A DNA stretch of 64,000 nt, from positions 2,345,001 through 2,409,000 of the forward strand of contig NZ_OY764015.1 in the NCBI RefSeq assembly GCF_963667775.1, in the 5' to 3' direction. The notes beneath the pieces are model-generated. The model was not told where the DNA came from, did no database searches, and saw nothing but the letters and a program-made list of their open reading frames with translations. A program made the position numbers and the translations under genes. Within the stretch, counting starts at the first letter, position 1. The number at the start of each line of letters is the position of its first letter. Source of the stretch: an uncultured Trichococcus sp. GTDB taxonomy: Bacteria > Bacillota > Bacilli > Lactobacillales > Aerococcaceae. Of the stretch, positions 1 through 9,312 are shown in pieces.

Positions 1-254
1 GCTTTGATTTTTTCGCCGACTTCTTTCATTTCGGCAATCTTGTCATCCGCATTCTCCTTGTTTCGTTTCAACTGCGCAATTTCCTGGGAAACGCCATTGC
101 GGTATTGCTTCAAGTTTTCCGTCTCAACAAGTTTTTCCCGGCGTTGCACATCCAATTCCTTGAACGTCGCCAACTCTTCCGTTTTCACTCCCCGTGCAGC
201 CAACTTCTCCGCAGTGGCTTCAAATCCATCCCTCAATAATTTTACATCCAACAT
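1..254 (-). CDS. serS: Seryl-tRNA synthetase, N-terminal part (cut by window edge)
   Basis: Charges tRNA-Ser with serine in the cytoplasm. Only the first 84 codons are in the window; the protein begins MLDVKLLRDG and continues as a charged, helix-forming stretch (KLAARGVKTEELATFKELD, then KRNKENADDKIAEMK). This is the N-terminal antiparallel coiled-coil arm of bacterial SerRS that contacts the long variable arm of tRNA-Ser. The ATG (252-254, complement) has a strong AGGAGGA ribosome-binding site 6 nt upstream. The long leader upstream carries a T-box, which independently supports an aminoacyl-tRNA synthetase. The catalytic domain lies outside the window. Confidence 0.93.
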   Translation of the reverse strand, partial: MLDVKLLRDGFEATAEKLAARGVKTEELATFKELDVQRREKLVETENLKQYRNGVSQEIAQLKRNKENADDKIAEMKEVGEKIK

Positions 255-285
255 ATGCTTTCCTCCTCATTATGTGTACAAAAAT

Positions 286-569
286 AGCCACTCCATCCCT
301 AGAACAATCTGGGACGAAATGGCTTTAACGTTCGCGGTACCACCCAACTTCAGCCATCCCCCTAAAGGACTGGCTGCGCTTCATTGCGTTAACGGACGGA
401 TCCGGAACAATTTAGTCAATTTCTTGTTTTCATTGTTCGCTTCATGTGTGGATTCAACGGGTGAAGGGTCAGTTCTCACCGAACCACTGACTCTCTGGGG
501 CGCTTCACATCATTTACTGGTCACATGCATGGCTTTCTTTATTCAATTAGGCTACGCTTCGATACCTTC
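286..569 (-). promoter_or_regulatory. T-box riboswitch (serine) leader of serS
   Basis: The complement strand carries the conserved T-box core GGGTGGTACCGCG (345-333). It is followed by a terminator stem (AGCCA...TCCC pairing with GGGA...TGGCT, about 324-292) and a U-rich tail. An upstream stem I region contains an AG-bulge-like GAGAACTGACC segment, and GAATCCAC offers a UCC serine codon (450-452) as likely specifier. Established mechanism: uncharged tRNA-Ser pairs with specifier and T-box, stabilises the antiterminator and lets serS be transcribed. The specifier assignment is inference from position. Confidence 0.9.
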
Positions 570-598
570 ATTTTACTGAACAAACCCTGTACTGTCAA
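570..598 (-). promoter_or_regulatory. serS promoter
   Basis: On the complement, TTGACA (598-593) and TAAAAT (575-570) are separated by exactly 17 nt. Transcription would start about 7 nt further on, at the base of T-box stem I. Confidence 0.85.
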
Positions 599-637
599 TA
601 AAGCGGCAGTCTCCTTTAATCCTTCAGCTATTCCGGA

Positions 638-1981
638 TCAGTCAAAGAACCCTCCGACAAAATCGGATACTGTTTGCCATGCCTTACCGAACAAGCCTCC
701 GACAACACGGCCACCGCGAACAAAGATATTGGCTTTCTCCACGCTGCTGGCCACTGCGACTTTGACATCCTCGGAAGTCGTTCCATCCAGATATCCCAAT
801 TCGTCGCCTTCGACCGTCACGGCGACGGATCCGACTTCTGCACCTTTTTCGATCGGCGCTTCAATCTCGCCGTCTTCATTCAGACTCTCTTCGGCCGGTT
901 TGAAAACAGTTGTGAGTGTAAGCTCTTCGGAACCTTTTTCGGTAACGGTCACCAAGTCTTCGCTGTAGACAAGCCCAACCTCAGTTTCTTTCCCTTTGGC
1001 TACTGAAATCGGTTCTTGCGTCGAAACAGCATCACCTTTCGCCGCTACCGTCGTCTTTTCGAAGGTCGAGAAAGCATAATCCATCAGACGTCCCGTTTCT
1101 TTAAAGCGCTTGGTGCTCTCGTCGGCACCGATGACCACGGTGATGATCCGCATTTCATCTTGCATTGCGGTACCGGTAAAGGATGCACCGGACTCCAATG
1201 TCGTGCCGGTTTTCAGACCGTCAACGCCTTCACGATAATAAAACATGCCCGGCAACATCAGGTTATAGCTGTGCATCATGATTTCATCGGACGTTCCTGC
1301 TTGGAAAGCCAGTTCCGGAACTGCTGTCGTTTCCAAAACTTCAGGGTAGTCATCGATCAGATGATCCGCAACCACCGCTACTCCGCGCGCTGTCATTTTG
1401 TTGTACCCATCGGCCGGAGCTCCGGGATAAAGGTGCTCTTCCGGGACGTCACTGTTCGACAAGCCGGTTACATTATAAAGCTCGTAACTTTCTACGCCCC
1501 ACTCATCCAACTGAGCCTTCATCAGATCGACGAATTTTGCTTCAGAACCAGCCAATGCTTCCGCCAAGGCGATCGTTGCACCGTTTGCGGAATAGATCAA
1601 CGCGGCTTGATACAGCTCTTCCACAGAATACGTGATGTCCTGGCGCAAGGGCACATTGGAAAAATTGTAGTTCTGGCTGACCTCATAGACGTAATCGCTG
1701 ATGGTGATTTGCTTGTCCCAAGTCAATTTGCCTTCTTCGATGGCTTCCAATATCAAGTAGATGCTCAACATCTTTGTCATGGAGGCGATACCCAGCGCTT
1801 CTTCCCCATTTTGGTTGACAAGCACTTTGTCAGTCTCATCTTCTATCACGAAAGCTGCTTTCGCATCGATAGAAGGTTGTTCTGCAGCCAAAGCAATCGG
1901 TGCAGCAAACAAGCTGTTCACAAATACCGAAGCAGCCGATATTGTTCCCATGATTATTTTTCTGTTTTTTATAGTCATCAT
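638..1981 (-). CDS. dacA: D-alanyl-D-alanine carboxypeptidase (PBP5 family)
   Basis: Serine-type penicillin-binding protein that removes the terminal D-Ala from peptidoglycan pentapeptides outside the membrane. The 447-residue protein has a signal peptide (residues 1-33, ...PIALAAEQP), the active-site SMTK (S67-K70), SANG (131-134) and KTG (257-259). A C-terminal beta-rich PBP5_C region and a final amphipathic segment (GGLFGKAWQTVSDFVGGFF) likely anchor it to the membrane surface. GGAGAT lies 11 nt before the ATG; a second in-frame ATG follows immediately. It lies downstream of a VanRS-like sensor pair but is separated from it by a terminator, so it is probably its own transcription unit. Confidence 0.93.
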   Translation of the reverse strand: MMTIKNRKIIMGTISAASVFVNSLFAAPIALAAEQPSIDAKAAFVIEDETDKVLVNQNGEEALGIASMTKMLSIYLILEAIEEGKLTWDKQITISDYVYEVSQNYNFSNVPLRQDITYSVEELYQAALIYSANGATIALAEALAGSEAKFVDLMKAQLDEWGVESYELYNVTGLSNSDVPEEHLYPGAPADGYNKMTARGVAVVADHLIDDYPEVLETTAVPELAFQAGTSDEIMMHSYNLMLPGMFYYREGVDGLKTGTTLESGASFTGTAMQDEMRIITVVIGADESTKRFKETGRLMDYAFSTFEKTTVAAKGDAVSTQEPISVAKGKETEVGLVYSEDLVTVTEKGSEELTLTTVFKPAEESLNEDGEIEAPIEKGAEVGSVAVTVEGDELGYLDGTTSEDVKVAVASSVEKANIFVRGGRVVGGLFGKAWQTVSDFVGGFFD

Positions 1982-2063
1982 TGTTTTTAATTATCTCCAA
2001 TCGGTCATTTCATTCAGTTGATATACCCTTCTATGTTAGCGGAAATACTGTAAAAAGACAACC

Positions 2064-2097
2064 AAAAAAAGGAGCGTACACAGAAAGCGTACGTTCC
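2064..2097 (-). terminator. Terminator of the two-component operon
   Basis: Directly after the histidine kinase stop codon, GGAACGTACGC pairs (one mismatch, one wobble) with GTGTACGCTCC, followed by seven T on the complement strand. Confidence 0.85.
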
Positions 2098-3282
2098 TTA
2101 TCCTTTGACAGCCGAAGTCTGTTTCAAAGGGAGATGCAGCACGAATTTGGTTTCCGCCTCATCCGATTCCGCATAGATATATCCGCCATGGAGCGTTACG
2201 ATGCTTTGGGCGATCGCCAACCCCAGCCCGGTCCCGCCGGTCTCTTTCGAACGGGAATTTTCTACCCGATAGAAACGTCCGAACAATTCCTGCAGCGCTT
2301 CTTCAGGGATACGCTCCCCGTTATTTTTCACGGCAACGATCACTTCAGAACCGATCTTTTCCGCTTCGATATGTACCCAAGTGCCGCCATGTGCATATTT
2401 CAGGGCATTGGAAATCAGATTGTTGAAGACACGGGCCATTTTGTCGACATCCATTTCGATCATCAACGGGCTCGTCTTCATGATCACCTCTATCTCCATA
2501 TGGCGCTTGCGCGACTCCAATTCATAATCGGCGACGATCTGCTCCAAAAAATTGCCGATGTTGATTGTCTTCAACAGTAGAGGTGTCGTCGGTTGCCGCA
2601 CTTTCGTATATTCGAAAAGGTCATCGACAAGCACCTTCATCTGCAGCGCCTTTGTATAAGCGATATGGATATAGCGCAAAGCATCCTCTTCACTCGTGAA
2701 TTGCTTATCCTCTATCAATCCCAGGTAGCCGATGATGGAAGTCAACGGAGTGCGGATGTCGTGACTGACATTCGTGATCAACTCATCCTTCGATTGTTCG
2801 ATTTTCCGTTCCTCTTCCATCGCTTGGACCGTGCTTTCCACCAGCGTATTGATGCTATCAACAACATCGACATAGCTGCCGGCATTGTTCGCGTCGATTC
2901 GATGATCGAAGTGCCCTGCGGCGATATAATGCAGCTCATCCAGAATGTGCGTCAACTGCATCTGTTTGTATCTCCGGACCAAACGCCAACCGGTGAAGAT
3001 GGCCGCAAAAATCGCCGCTATCCATTGGAAAACATCATCGTAAATGGTCAGAAATGCGTCAACCACCATTACGAATCGCCTTAGGGACGGGACTTCCCTC
3101 AAAATTACGGGAGGATTCGCGACCAGTCGATTGAACATCAACTCCATCCCGATGTAGAGCAGATAGACGATGCCCAGCGTCAGCGCCCCTTCAAAAACGA
3201 GTTCACTCAGTTCTTTTTTCTTCAACTTGTTAAACAAACCTGCAGCCTCCCGATTCAGCTGATTACTTTGGCCAGCGCGCAT
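2098..3282 (-). CDS. Sensor histidine kinase, VanS-like
   Basis: Membrane sensor of a two-component system. The 394-residue protein has two predicted membrane segments (about 33-50 and 72-98) with only a short outside loop, so it may sense at or within the membrane. A linker follows (HAMP-like, about 100-155), then HisKA with the phosphorylated H174 in NVSHDIRTPL, and a HATPase domain with N box (about 287-295) and G box TGLGLAIAQ (351-359). It follows its response regulator after 10 nt, so the two are co-transcribed and probably translationally linked. The VanS-type resemblance and the nearby D,D-carboxypeptidase suggest a cell-wall signal; the ligand cannot be told from sequence. Confidence 0.9.
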   Translation of the reverse strand: MRAGQSNQLNREAAGLFNKLKKKELSELVFEGALTLGIVYLLYIGMELMFNRLVANPPVILREVPSLRRFVMVVDAFLTIYDDVFQWIAAIFAAIFTGWRLVRRYKQMQLTHILDELHYIAAGHFDHRIDANNAGSYVDVVDSINTLVESTVQAMEEERKIEQSKDELITNVSHDIRTPLTSIIGYLGLIEDKQFTSEEDALRYIHIAYTKALQMKVLVDDLFEYTKVRQPTTPLLLKTINIGNFLEQIVADYELESRKRHMEIEVIMKTSPLMIEMDVDKMARVFNNLISNALKYAHGGTWVHIEAEKIGSEVIVAVKNNGERIPEEALQELFGRFYRVENSRSKETGGTGLGLAIAQSIVTLHGGYIYAESDEAETKFVLHLPLKQTSAVKG

Positions 3283-3292
3283 GCGGGCCTGC

Positions 3293-3985
3293 CTATTCCC
3301 CGATCTTATAGCCTACACCCCAAACGGTCTGGATGACCTTCTCGCCCCCAGTAGCTTCTTCAATTTTATCGCGGAGATGGCTCACATGCACCATCACGGT
3401 CTTGGCCGATACGATACTTTCCTGTTGCCAAACGCGTTCAAAAATCTCATCGGCGCTGAAGACGCGATTCGGATGACTTGCCAATAGATGCAGGATGCCG
3501 AATTCCAGCGCAGTCAACTGGATACTTTTCCCGTTCAGCGTCTTTACTTCATGGGAGTCTTTTTTGATGATCAGCGGGCCTATTTCGATCGAATCCACCT
3601 CTGCAGCATCTGCCTGCATAGTGGTCCGGCGCAAGAGCGATTTGATGCGGGCCATCACTTCCAGCGGGTTGAACGGCTTGGAAACATAGTCGTCCGCACC
3701 CGTCGTCAACCCTTGGATTTTATCCATATCCGCGGATTTTGCGCTCAACATCAGAATCGGGATCGGATTGTTCTGTTCCCGCAACTCCTTCACTACCGAT
3801 ATGCCGTCCTTCTTAGGCATCATCACATCCAAAATGATCAGCTGGATGTCCACATTTTCCTCAAGCTTCCGGAAGGCGTCCACGCCGTCGTAAGCCTTTA
3901 TCGGATCGTACCCTTCATTTTTGCAATAGATGCTCAATAAATCCACGATTTCCCTGTCGTCATCGACGATCAAAACTTTACTCAT
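3293..3985 (-). CDS. Response regulator, OmpR/PhoB family (VanR-like)
   Basis: DNA-binding partner of the adjacent kinase. The 230-residue product has a receiver domain with acidic pocket D8-D10, phosphoacceptor D53 (IILDVMMP) and K103 (YVSKPF), then a winged-helix effector domain ending TVWGVGYKIGE. I start it at MSKVLIVDDD because the receiver fold begins there; an upstream in-frame extension of 16 codons lacks a better ribosome-binding site (AAAGGG precedes the chosen ATG). First gene of a two-gene operon with the kinase. Confidence 0.93.
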   Translation of the reverse strand: MSKVLIVDDDREIVDLLSIYCKNEGYDPIKAYDGVDAFRKLEENVDIQLIILDVMMPKKDGISVVKELREQNNPIPILMLSAKSADMDKIQGLTTGADDYVSKPFNPLEVMARIKSLLRRTTMQADAAEVDSIEIGPLIIKKDSHEVKTLNGKSIQLTALEFGILHLLASHPNRVFSADEIFERVWQQESIVSAKTVMVHVSHLRDKIEEATGGEKVIQTVWGVGYKIGE

Positions 3986-4080
3986 ATAGGACAACCCTTT
4001 CCCCAAAATATGTATTTTCTCCCATCGTACCAAAGTGTTCTAAATTTTTGCTTAAGGAAGCATAAAGAAATTCCATTTTA

Positions 4081-4086
4081 ATTATA
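4081..4086 (-). promoter_or_regulatory. Possible -10 box for the two-component operon
   Basis: The complement reads TATAAT, about 95 nt upstream of the response regulator start. No good -35 is visible, so the call is tentative. Confidence 0.4.
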
Positions 4087-4117
4087 TCAGAAAGCTCCAG
4101 AAAACTACGAACATAAG

Positions 4118-4152
4118 AAAAAATGCCCGGGAACAGTGTCCCGGACATTTTT
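4118..4152 (-). terminator. guaB terminator
   Basis: Just after the guaB stop, ATGTCCGGGA pairs with TCCCGGGCAT (one wobble) around a 6-nt loop, followed by a T-run on the complement. Confidence 0.88.
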
Positions 4153-4165
4153 GTTTCTTGCCTGT

Positions 4166-5686
<1,521 letters not shown>

Positions 5687-5695
5687 TTATCATCT

Positions 5696-5724
5696 AAATT
5701 ACCACCACGGACAACCCACGTCAA
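5696..5724 (-). promoter_or_regulatory. guaB promoter
   Basis: On the complement, TTGACG (5724-5719) and TAATTT (5701-5696) are spaced by 17 nt, giving a leader of about 40 nt. Confidence 0.75.
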
Positions 5725-5767
5725 GCGCAAACTCCCCTTTATCATACAATTCTCATATACAAGCGTT

Positions 5768-5812
5768 TTTATCGAATGCTTTTGAATCAAATTTATTCAA
5801 ACGTTCGGAATT
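5768..5812. promoter_or_regulatory. PurBox pair upstream of guaB
   Basis: AACGTTCGGAATT (5800-5812) matches the inverted PurR consensus AWWGTTCGGWWWT at 12 of 13 positions. A degenerate partner TTTATCGAATGCT (5768-5780, core CGAA) faces it with 19 nt between. The same spacing is seen at purE, purC and the ABC transporter operon. The pair lies about 45-90 nt upstream of the -35, further than at the other sites. Binding by PurR is inferred from the motif; purR itself is not in the window. Confidence 0.6.
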
Positions 5813-5861
5813 AGCACATCCGTTTGTGCCCAGGGATTCATTTCTAGATTATTCCTATCAA

Positions 5862-5907
5862 AAAAACGAAAATAGCCGAGATACAAATATTCCTTTGCAT
5901 CTCGGCC
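5862..5907 (-). terminator. Terminator after the DUF1129 gene
   Basis: GCCGAGATGCAAA pairs with TTTGTATCTCGGC on the complement, then a T-rich tract follows. Confidence 0.85.
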
Positions 5908-5923
5908 TTCACCAATTGACGGC

Positions 5924-6610
5924 CTATAAAATGCCGCCCATGATATGAAATTTTTTCTTCAGATATACTTTTGCGGCAAAACCTATGCCGGCGATTCCAA
6001 GGTACACCCACGCAGACAAAGCGATATTTATTGAGGCTGGAATAAGCATCATCGAAACCGTCATGATGAGCATCCAAAGCAGCATCGCACTCGTCGTCGC
6101 AAAGATATATTTCCCGAAGCCTTTTTCGCCTTTTGGCGCATCCGGATTCGGCGTGTATTTTGAGATGATAAGCATGGCGATGCCGCCGACGATGAAATTC
6201 AGTATCAAGCTGATAAGGCCCATCCCAACTACGTCTTCTCCGCTGTTGGTCAGCAAGGAAATGCCTGAAATCATCGCGAAAAGAGAACCCAGCAGCAAAC
6301 CGCCATCCAAAGCGATCAACCAATCTGCCGAGCGCACTTTCACTTCGTTATCTGTCGGATTGACCAAAATGTTCGAGGCGCATTCCGACACTGTTCCGTA
6401 TAATTGGCGGGCAGTTTTACCGGTTTTTTGGGCTTCCAACAATTCCTTCATCATCTTGCTGTAGATTTCTTCCCGGCGTTCCTCTTCCAAGTTTGCAGCT
6501 CTCAAGGTTCTGTCCAGCCCCAGCATGTATTGTTCATTTCTTTTAGTCAAACTCTGCCATAATGCTTTGTTTTCGACCTTCATTTGTTCAACGCTCTTCG
6601 TTTCTTCCAA
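5924..6610 (-). CDS. DUF1129 family membrane protein
   Basis: A 228-residue protein of unknown function that resembles the Firmicutes DUF1129 family. The first about 90 residues are charged and helical (RNEQYMLGLDRTLRAANLEE). Four hydrophobic membrane segments follow, at about 98-118, 128-148, 168-188 and 196-214, and the end is short and basic. The start is TTG: GGGAGGA sits 7 nt upstream, whereas the next in-frame ATG has no ribosome-binding site. It follows ychF on the same strand, with three tandem hairpin repeats between the two. Confidence 0.8.
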   Translation of the reverse strand: MEETKSVEQMKVENKALWQSLTKRNEQYMLGLDRTLRAANLEEERREEIYSKMMKELLEAQKTGKTARQLYGTVSECASNILVNPTDNEVKVRSADWLIALDGGLLLGSLFAMISGISLLTNSGEDVVGMGLISLILNFIVGGIAMLIISKYTPNPDAPKGEKGFGKYIFATTSAMLLWMLIMTVSMMLIPASINIALSAWVYLGIAGIGFAAKVYLKKKFHIMGGIL

Positions 6611-6657
6611 TGATAAATCCTCCCTTGATTACATGCGGCACCCTTGTGTTCGTATCC

Positions 6658-6780
6658 TTTTTAGAACGGTTCTGAATCCTAGAGTTCTCCGCCTAAGTTG
6701 CCAAACACACACGTACAAAAAGCGTCCGCTTTGCGTTTGGCCCCTTAGTGCTCGATTTCTACCCGGGATTCATCGTATCC
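6658..6780 (-). repeat. Nested-hairpin repeat element, copy A
   Basis: Outer stem GAATCC (6674-6679)/GGATTC (6766-6771), then TAGA/TCTA, middle CCTAAG/CTTAG, inner CCAAAC/GTTTGG. Read on the complement it begins GGATACGATGA and carries the conserved blocks GAGCACTAAG and CTTAGGCGGA. It is the last of three tandem copies between ychF and the DUF1129 gene. No protein-coding potential. Confidence 0.8.
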
Positions 6781-6902
6781 TTTTAGTTGAACTCTGAAAT
6801 GCAGGGGATTCCGCCTAAGTTGACATTACGTCACGGCCAAACTACGGCCGTTCTCGTAATGTCCTCTTAGTGCTCATCCCCTCCCGCATTTCATCGTATC
6901 CT
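6781..6902 (-). repeat. Nested-hairpin repeat element, copy B
   Basis: Outer stem AAATGC (6797-6802)/GCATTT (6886-6891), then AGGGGA/TCCCCT, middle CCTAAG/CTTAG, inner GACATTACG/CGTAATGTC and GGCC/GGCC. Stem sequences differ from copy A yet remain complementary, which indicates selection or descent for pairing. The conserved flank TTTTAGTTGA...TCTGA is shared with the other copies. Confidence 0.8.
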
Positions 6903-7023
6903 TTAGTTGAGTTCTGATTCGCAGATACCGCTCCCGTTTCACACCCAGCGTAGTGAACAAAAGAGGTTCACTTCGCTGGGTGCTCCAACGTCCGGGTATC
7001 TGAACGCGAATCATCACATCCTT
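6903..7023 (-). repeat. Nested-hairpin repeat element, copy C (second subtype)
   Basis: Outer stem GATTCGC (6916-6922)/GCGAATC (7006-7012), then GATACC/GGGTATC, inner CACCCAGCG...GTTC/GAAC...CGCTGGGTG with a 7-nt loop. It starts directly at the ychF stop codon. It lacks the CCTAAG/CTTAG middle stem but keeps the same ends, and is nearly identical to copy D at 25.3 kb. Confidence 0.85.
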
Positions 7024-8124
7024 TTATACGTTAAACCTGAATTCCATTACGTCGCCGTCTTGGACTACGTAGTCTTTTCCTTCAAGTCTGACTCTTCCAG
7101 CTTCTTTGGCGGCTTGCATGCTGCCATATGCCAACAAGTCATTGTAGGAAACTGTTTCGGCGCGGATGAAGCCGCGTTCGAAGTCGGAATGGATGATACC
7201 TGCTGTCTGCGGTGCTTTCATACCTAATTTGAATGTCCAGGCACGGACTTCTTTTTCGCCTGCCGTGAAGTAAGTTCCCAGGCCAAGCAAAGTGTAGGCT
7301 TTACGGATCAGTTGATCCAATCCGGATTCTTTGATGCCGAGCTCCGCCAGGAATTCAGCTTTTTCTTCGTCATCCAATTCAGCTACTTCTTCTTCGATAC
7401 GGGCGCACACGGTAACGACCTCTGCACCTTCTGTTGCCGCAAATTCACGGACAGCTTGAACCATTTCGTTTTCTCCGCCGGCTACTACGTCTTCTTCGGA
7501 GATGTTTGCGACATACAGAACAGGCTTTGTCGTCAAAAGGAACAGGCTTTTCACAAGCGGTTCTTCTTCGGGTGTGAACTCGATCGTACGGGCGGATTTG
7601 CCCTCTTCAAGGGTCTTCTTGATTTTATCCAGGATCTCCAGTTCGCGGACAGCATCTTTGTCTTTTGTACGGGCAATTTTGCTGATGCGCGTATAGCGTT
7701 TCTCGATGGATTCCAAATCCGCGAAAATCAGTTCCAAATTGATGGTTTCAACATCATCCAACGGATCCACTTTACCGCTGACGTGTGTGATGTTATCGTC
7801 TTCGAAACAACGGACAACATGACAGATGGCATCCACTTGGCGGATGTTGGCTAAGAATTTGTTCCCTAGACCTTCGCCTTTGCTGGCGCCTTTTACGATT
7901 CCCGCGATATCCGTGAATTCAAAAGTTGTCGGGACAGTTTTCTTCGGTTTCACCAATTCTGTTAATTTATTCAAACGTTCATCGGGAACTTCGACTACTC
8001 CGACATTTGGGTCGATCGTTGCGAATGGATAGTTTGCGGCTTCCACTCCCGCTTTGGTGATGGCGTTGAACAAGGTGGATTTCCCTACATTCGGTAATCC
8101 TACGATTCCTGCTGTTAATGACAT
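7024..8124 (-). CDS. ychF: Redox-regulated ATPase YchF (OBG family)
   Basis: Cytoplasmic P-loop ATPase that binds ribosomes and is linked to stress control. The 366-residue length is standard. It has the P-loop GLPNVGKST at residues 8-16, switch region FTDIAGIVKGAS, a coiled-coil insertion (about 135-200) and the C-terminal TGS domain (SYNDLLAYGSMQAAKEAGRVRLEGKDYVVQ begins about residue 327). It sits in a run parA-parB-DUF951-ychF on the minus strand, the usual Lactobacillales order near the origin. Confidence 0.97.
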   Translation of the reverse strand: MSLTAGIVGLPNVGKSTLFNAITKAGVEAANYPFATIDPNVGVVEVPDERLNKLTELVKPKKTVPTTFEFTDIAGIVKGASKGEGLGNKFLANIRQVDAICHVVRCFEDDNITHVSGKVDPLDDVETINLELIFADLESIEKRYTRISKIARTKDKDAVRELEILDKIKKTLEEGKSARTIEFTPEEEPLVKSLFLLTTKPVLYVANISEEDVVAGGENEMVQAVREFAATEGAEVVTVCARIEEEVAELDDEEKAEFLAELGIKESGLDQLIRKAYTLLGLGTYFTAGEKEVRAWTFKLGMKAPQTAGIIHSDFERGFIRAETVSYNDLLAYGSMQAAKEAGRVRLEGKDYVVQDGDVMEFRFNV

Positions 8125-8174
8125 TTCTTCACACTCTTTCCAATTATATTGCTTTTATTTGTTGCTTCAAAGAC

Positions 8175-8387
8175 TTACTCGACAGTTTCTTCTGCCTTAG
8201 TCAGTACTTTTTTCATCTTTTTCTCGAATTCGCGTCGCGGCATCATGACCATCTGCCCGCATTTCAGGCATTTGATCCGGATGTCCATACCCATTCGGAT
8301 GATTTCCCATGAGTTGTTTTTGCAGGGATGCGGTTTTTTCATTTCGACCACATCATGCAATCCATAATCTTGTTGTACCAAGGCCAA
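8175..8387 (-). CDS. DUF951 family small protein
   Basis: A 70-residue protein matching the DUF951 family (YyzM-like) found next to parB and ychF in Firmicutes. It has GLHDVVEMKKPHPC near the start, a CLKCG knuckle in the middle (with the earlier Cys possibly binding metal) and the basic end PRREFEKKMKKVL. A GTG further upstream overlaps the ribosome-binding site AAAGAGG, so I prefer the TTG 5 nt after it; another TTG two codons on is possible. Function is unknown. Confidence 0.85.
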   Translation of the reverse strand: MALVQQDYGLHDVVEMKKPHPCKNNSWEIIRMGMDIRIKCLKCGQMVMMPRREFEKKMKKVLTKAEETVE

Positions 8388-8418
8388 ATGCACCTCTTTC
8401 TGATGTCTTCGTCTATTC

Positions 8419-9312
8419 TTAATCGTCCAGGGAAATTTGCAGGATATCCAAAATCCGGGTCAGATCGGCTGGCGAAAGGTATTCGATCTCGATCTTGCCT
8501 TTTTCGCCCTTGCTGGATATCTGTACGGATGTCCCGAATTTGTCCATCAAACGTTCTTCGCTCTCTTTGATGTATACCGGTTTCGTTTCTTTTTTCTTCT
8601 TGGTTTTCTTTTTGGCGACGTCTCCGGGATTGTTCAGTTGTTGGACCAGCAATTCCAGATGCCTGACCGTGATGCCTTCTTCAGCAGCTCGTTTTGCCAG
8701 TTCGCTGATCAACGATTCATCATTCAACCCTAAAAGCGTACGGGCTTGCCCCATGGAGATCAATCCTTCTTGCAGCATCCGTTTGACGTCCTGCGGCAGA
8801 TTCAACAGGCGCAGATGGTTGGCGATGTAAGGACGGCTCTTGCCTAATCTCTGGGCTACATCGACTTGCGTAAGATTCAGTTTGTTCATCAAGGTTTGGT
8901 AGCCTTCCGCCTCTTCCAGCGGAGTCAGGTCTTCCCGCTGCAGATTTTCCAGAATGGCGACTTCTATCATTGCCGTCTCGTCAAATTCACGGACGATTGC
9001 CGGGATTGTTGTTTTGCCCGCCAAACGGGAAGCACGGACGCGGCGTTCGCCTGCAATGATTTCATAGCCTTTTACGCTGGATTGGCGCAGGATAACTGGT
9101 TGGATGACGCCGTTCAGCATGATCGAGTCAGCCAATTCCCGCAAAGTCGAGTCATCGAAGGTTTTCCGTGGCTGATAAGGATTGGGACGGATCTCGTCTA
9201 AAGGGATCTCCTGTACCTTTTCTGTTTTTTCATCGATCTTCTCGATATCTTCAAAGTTACTGAAGAGCGCGTCGATGCCGCGTCCAAGCCCTTTGCTGTT
9301 TTTATTCGCCAT
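8419..9312 (-). CDS. parB: Chromosome partitioning protein ParB (Spo0J)
   Basis: CTP-dependent DNA clamp that loads at parS sites near oriC. The 297-residue protein starts MANKNSKGLGRGIDALF. It has the CTP-binding region (NPYQPRKTF, then IIAGERRVRASR, about 97-109), the helix-turn-helix QVDVAQRLGKSRPYIANHLRLL and a C-terminal dimerisation domain. Its start overlaps the parA stop by 11 nt, with AAAGGAAG 9 nt upstream, so the pair is translationally coupled. A consensus parS site is at 62928-62943 in this window. Confidence 0.96.
   Translation of the reverse strand: MANKNSKGLGRGIDALFSNFEDIEKIDEKTEKVQEIPLDEIRPNPYQPRKTFDDSTLRELADSIMLNGVIQPVILRQSSVKGYEIIAGERRVRASRLAGKTTIPAIVREFDETAMIEVAILENLQREDLTPLEEAEGYQTLMNKLNLTQVDVAQRLGKSRPYIANHLRLLNLPQDVKRMLQEGLISMGQARTLLGLNDESLISELAKRAAEEGITVRHLELLVQQLNNPGDVAKKKTKKKKETKPVYIKESEERLMDKFGTSVQISSKGEKGKIEIEYLSPADLTRILDILQISLDD

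Noticed and set aside
2098-3985. Vancomycin resistance vanRS
   Set aside because: No vanH, vanA-type ligase or vanX nearby; the pair is only VanRS-like in sequence style.
6880-7015. A 46-codon minus-strand frame starting ATGATTCGC within copy C
   Set aside because: The equivalent ATG in copy D is followed by a stop after three codons; no selection for coding is visible.
6907-7227. Plus-strand open frame over repeat copy C that shares its N-terminus with a frame over copy D (25302-25499)
   Set aside because: The similarity comes from the repeat DNA itself. The frames run on into antisense of ychF and mnmE, and the matching minus-strand frame has an early stop in copy D, so protein coding is unlikely.
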